Source: Marinobacter nitratireducens (GTDB lineage: Bacteria > Pseudomonadota > Gammaproteobacteria > Pseudomonadales > Oleiphilaceae). Taken from it: a DNA stretch of 64,000 bases. This document shows, in pieces, positions 63,453-64,000 of the stretch (the first letter of the stretch is position 1; each line of letters begins with the position of its first letter). The position numbers and the translations under genes are program-made. The stretch spans positions 124,001 to 188,000 of the forward strand of contig NZ_ANIE01000005.1 in NCBI RefSeq assembly GCF_000708045.1, given 5' to 3'. A model generated the notes under the pieces. It saw nothing but the letters and a program-made list of their open reading frames with translations, had not been told where the DNA came from and made no database searches.

Positions 63453-64000
63453 ATGGACAGGCAACGCCGTGCAGTCGTTAAAGGACTTGCTGCTACGTCT
63501 TTTACTGCGCTGACCGCTTGTGGCGGCAGCAGTACTTCGAACACCGAAACCGGTATTTCAACGAACGATGCAGGTGTGGTTGCCGGCGACAACGCGAATG
63601 TCCCGCAGGTTGCCTTCAACCATGGGGTTGCATCCGGTGATCCCTTGAGCGATCGAGTCGTGCTCTGGACTCGGGTAACGCCAACCGCCACCTTGCCCAG
63701 GGATGTCGAGAGTGTTCCTGTGCGTGTCACTATCGCCAGAGATCGCGATATGACTGACAAAGTCGGGCAGCTGAGTGTAACCACCAGCCCTGAAAACGAC
63801 TTTTGTGTGAAGGTCGACGTGGCCGGCCTGAAGGCGAATACCTGGTATTACTATCAGTTTTCGGTTGGTAACCAGTCCTCACCCGTCGGTCGAACAAGAA
63901 CCTTTCCCGAAGCGTCTGTTTCCAGTGAACGTGCCCGCTTTGCGGTCGTGTCATGCTCCAACTACGCCTATGGCCTGTTTTCGGTGTACAAAGCCGTCAG
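63453..64000 (+). CDS. phoD: PhoD-like alkaline phosphatase, N-terminal part (3' end outside window)
   Basis: A frame that is open to the window end; 182 complete codons are visible. It starts MDRQRRAVVKGLAATSFTAL with a twin-arginine-like RR and a lipobox-like TAC at Cys23, so export by Tat and possible lipidation are suggested. The mature part NHGVASGDPLSDRVVLWTRV, TWYYYQFSVG and FAVVSCSNYAYG match the PhoD N-terminal and catalytic domain start. PhoD hydrolyses phosphodiesters or monoesters. GGAGAG precedes the ATG. The remaining catalytic residues are outside the window. Confidence 0.85.
   Translation, partial: MDRQRRAVVKGLAATSFTALTACGGSSTSNTETGISTNDAGVVAGDNANVPQVAFNHGVASGDPLSDRVVLWTRVTPTATLPRDVESVPVRVTIARDRDMTDKVGQLSVTTSPENDFCVKVDVAGLKANTWYYYQFSVGNQSSPVGRTRTFPEASVSSERARFAVVSCSNYAYGLFSVYKAV

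Overview
The window looks like chromosomal DNA of a marine, moderately halophilic gammaproteobacterium, most likely Marinobacter or a close relative. This is inferred from protein families, overall gene style and moderately GC-rich codon use, not from a database search. There are no rRNA or tRNA genes, CRISPR arrays, insertion sequences or prophage genes that I can see. About 65 genes are packed closely, often with 1-4 nt overlaps. The first gene (NAD-glutamate dehydrogenase) and the last (PhoD-like phosphatase) run off the window ends.

Layout. 1-5.6 kb: proline to glutamate to 2-oxoglutarate catabolism (NAD-GDH, PutA). 5.6-12.4 kb: housekeeping and transport (lytic transglycosylase, dicarboxylate symporter, RsuA, EamA exporter, solute-binding protein, sterol desaturase-like protein, DUF2244). 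12.5-18 kb: a CitA/CitB-type two-component system divergent from a tctCBA tricarboxylate transporter, closed by a strong terminator. 18-25.5 kb: a GMC oxidoreductase plus methylmalonate-semialdehyde dehydrogenase under a divergent LysR regulator, then small accessory genes. 25.5-28.2 kb: a probable thiosulfate dehydrogenase pair (tsdBA-like) divergent from a TauE/SafE exporter. 28.2-33.4 kb: an AbiTii-domain protein, Pcm, a DUF1338-astA pair divergent from an Lrp-type regulator, a GST, and a 35-residue membrane protein not previously listed. 33.5-45 kb: acyl-CoA synthetase, LysR, SLT, DUF2059, MBL hydrolase, M24 hydrolase, VanZ, PpiC, DUF1415, methyltransferase-like protein, sirtuin, metal-dependent hydrolase. 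45.3-53 kb: amino-acid module (NSS transporter, leucine dehydrogenase, indolepyruvate ferredoxin oxidoreductase, AzlCD exporter). 53-64 kb: an EF-hand protein, DUF3750, dodecin, a FemAB-like protein, Spy/CpxRA envelope stress genes, YigZ, DUF4136 lipoprotein, SUI1-type factor, D-amino acid dehydrogenase and PhoD.

Together the genes describe an amino-acid and organic-acid consumer with some lithoheterotrophic capacity. Proline, arginine, D-amino acids, branched-chain and aromatic amino acids and tricarboxylates can be taken up or degraded, and thiosulfate may be oxidised for extra electrons.

The most unusual structure is a pair of long perfect palindromes (41907-42020 and 54465-54577). They share a conserved loop of about 55 nt but have completely different 28-30 bp stems. 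No gene explains them, and they look like members of a structured repeat family. Other points of interest are a long leader with two mini-ORFs before the indolepyruvate oxidoreductase gene, the tsdBA/TauE module, and clear operator-like inverted repeats in several divergent promoters.
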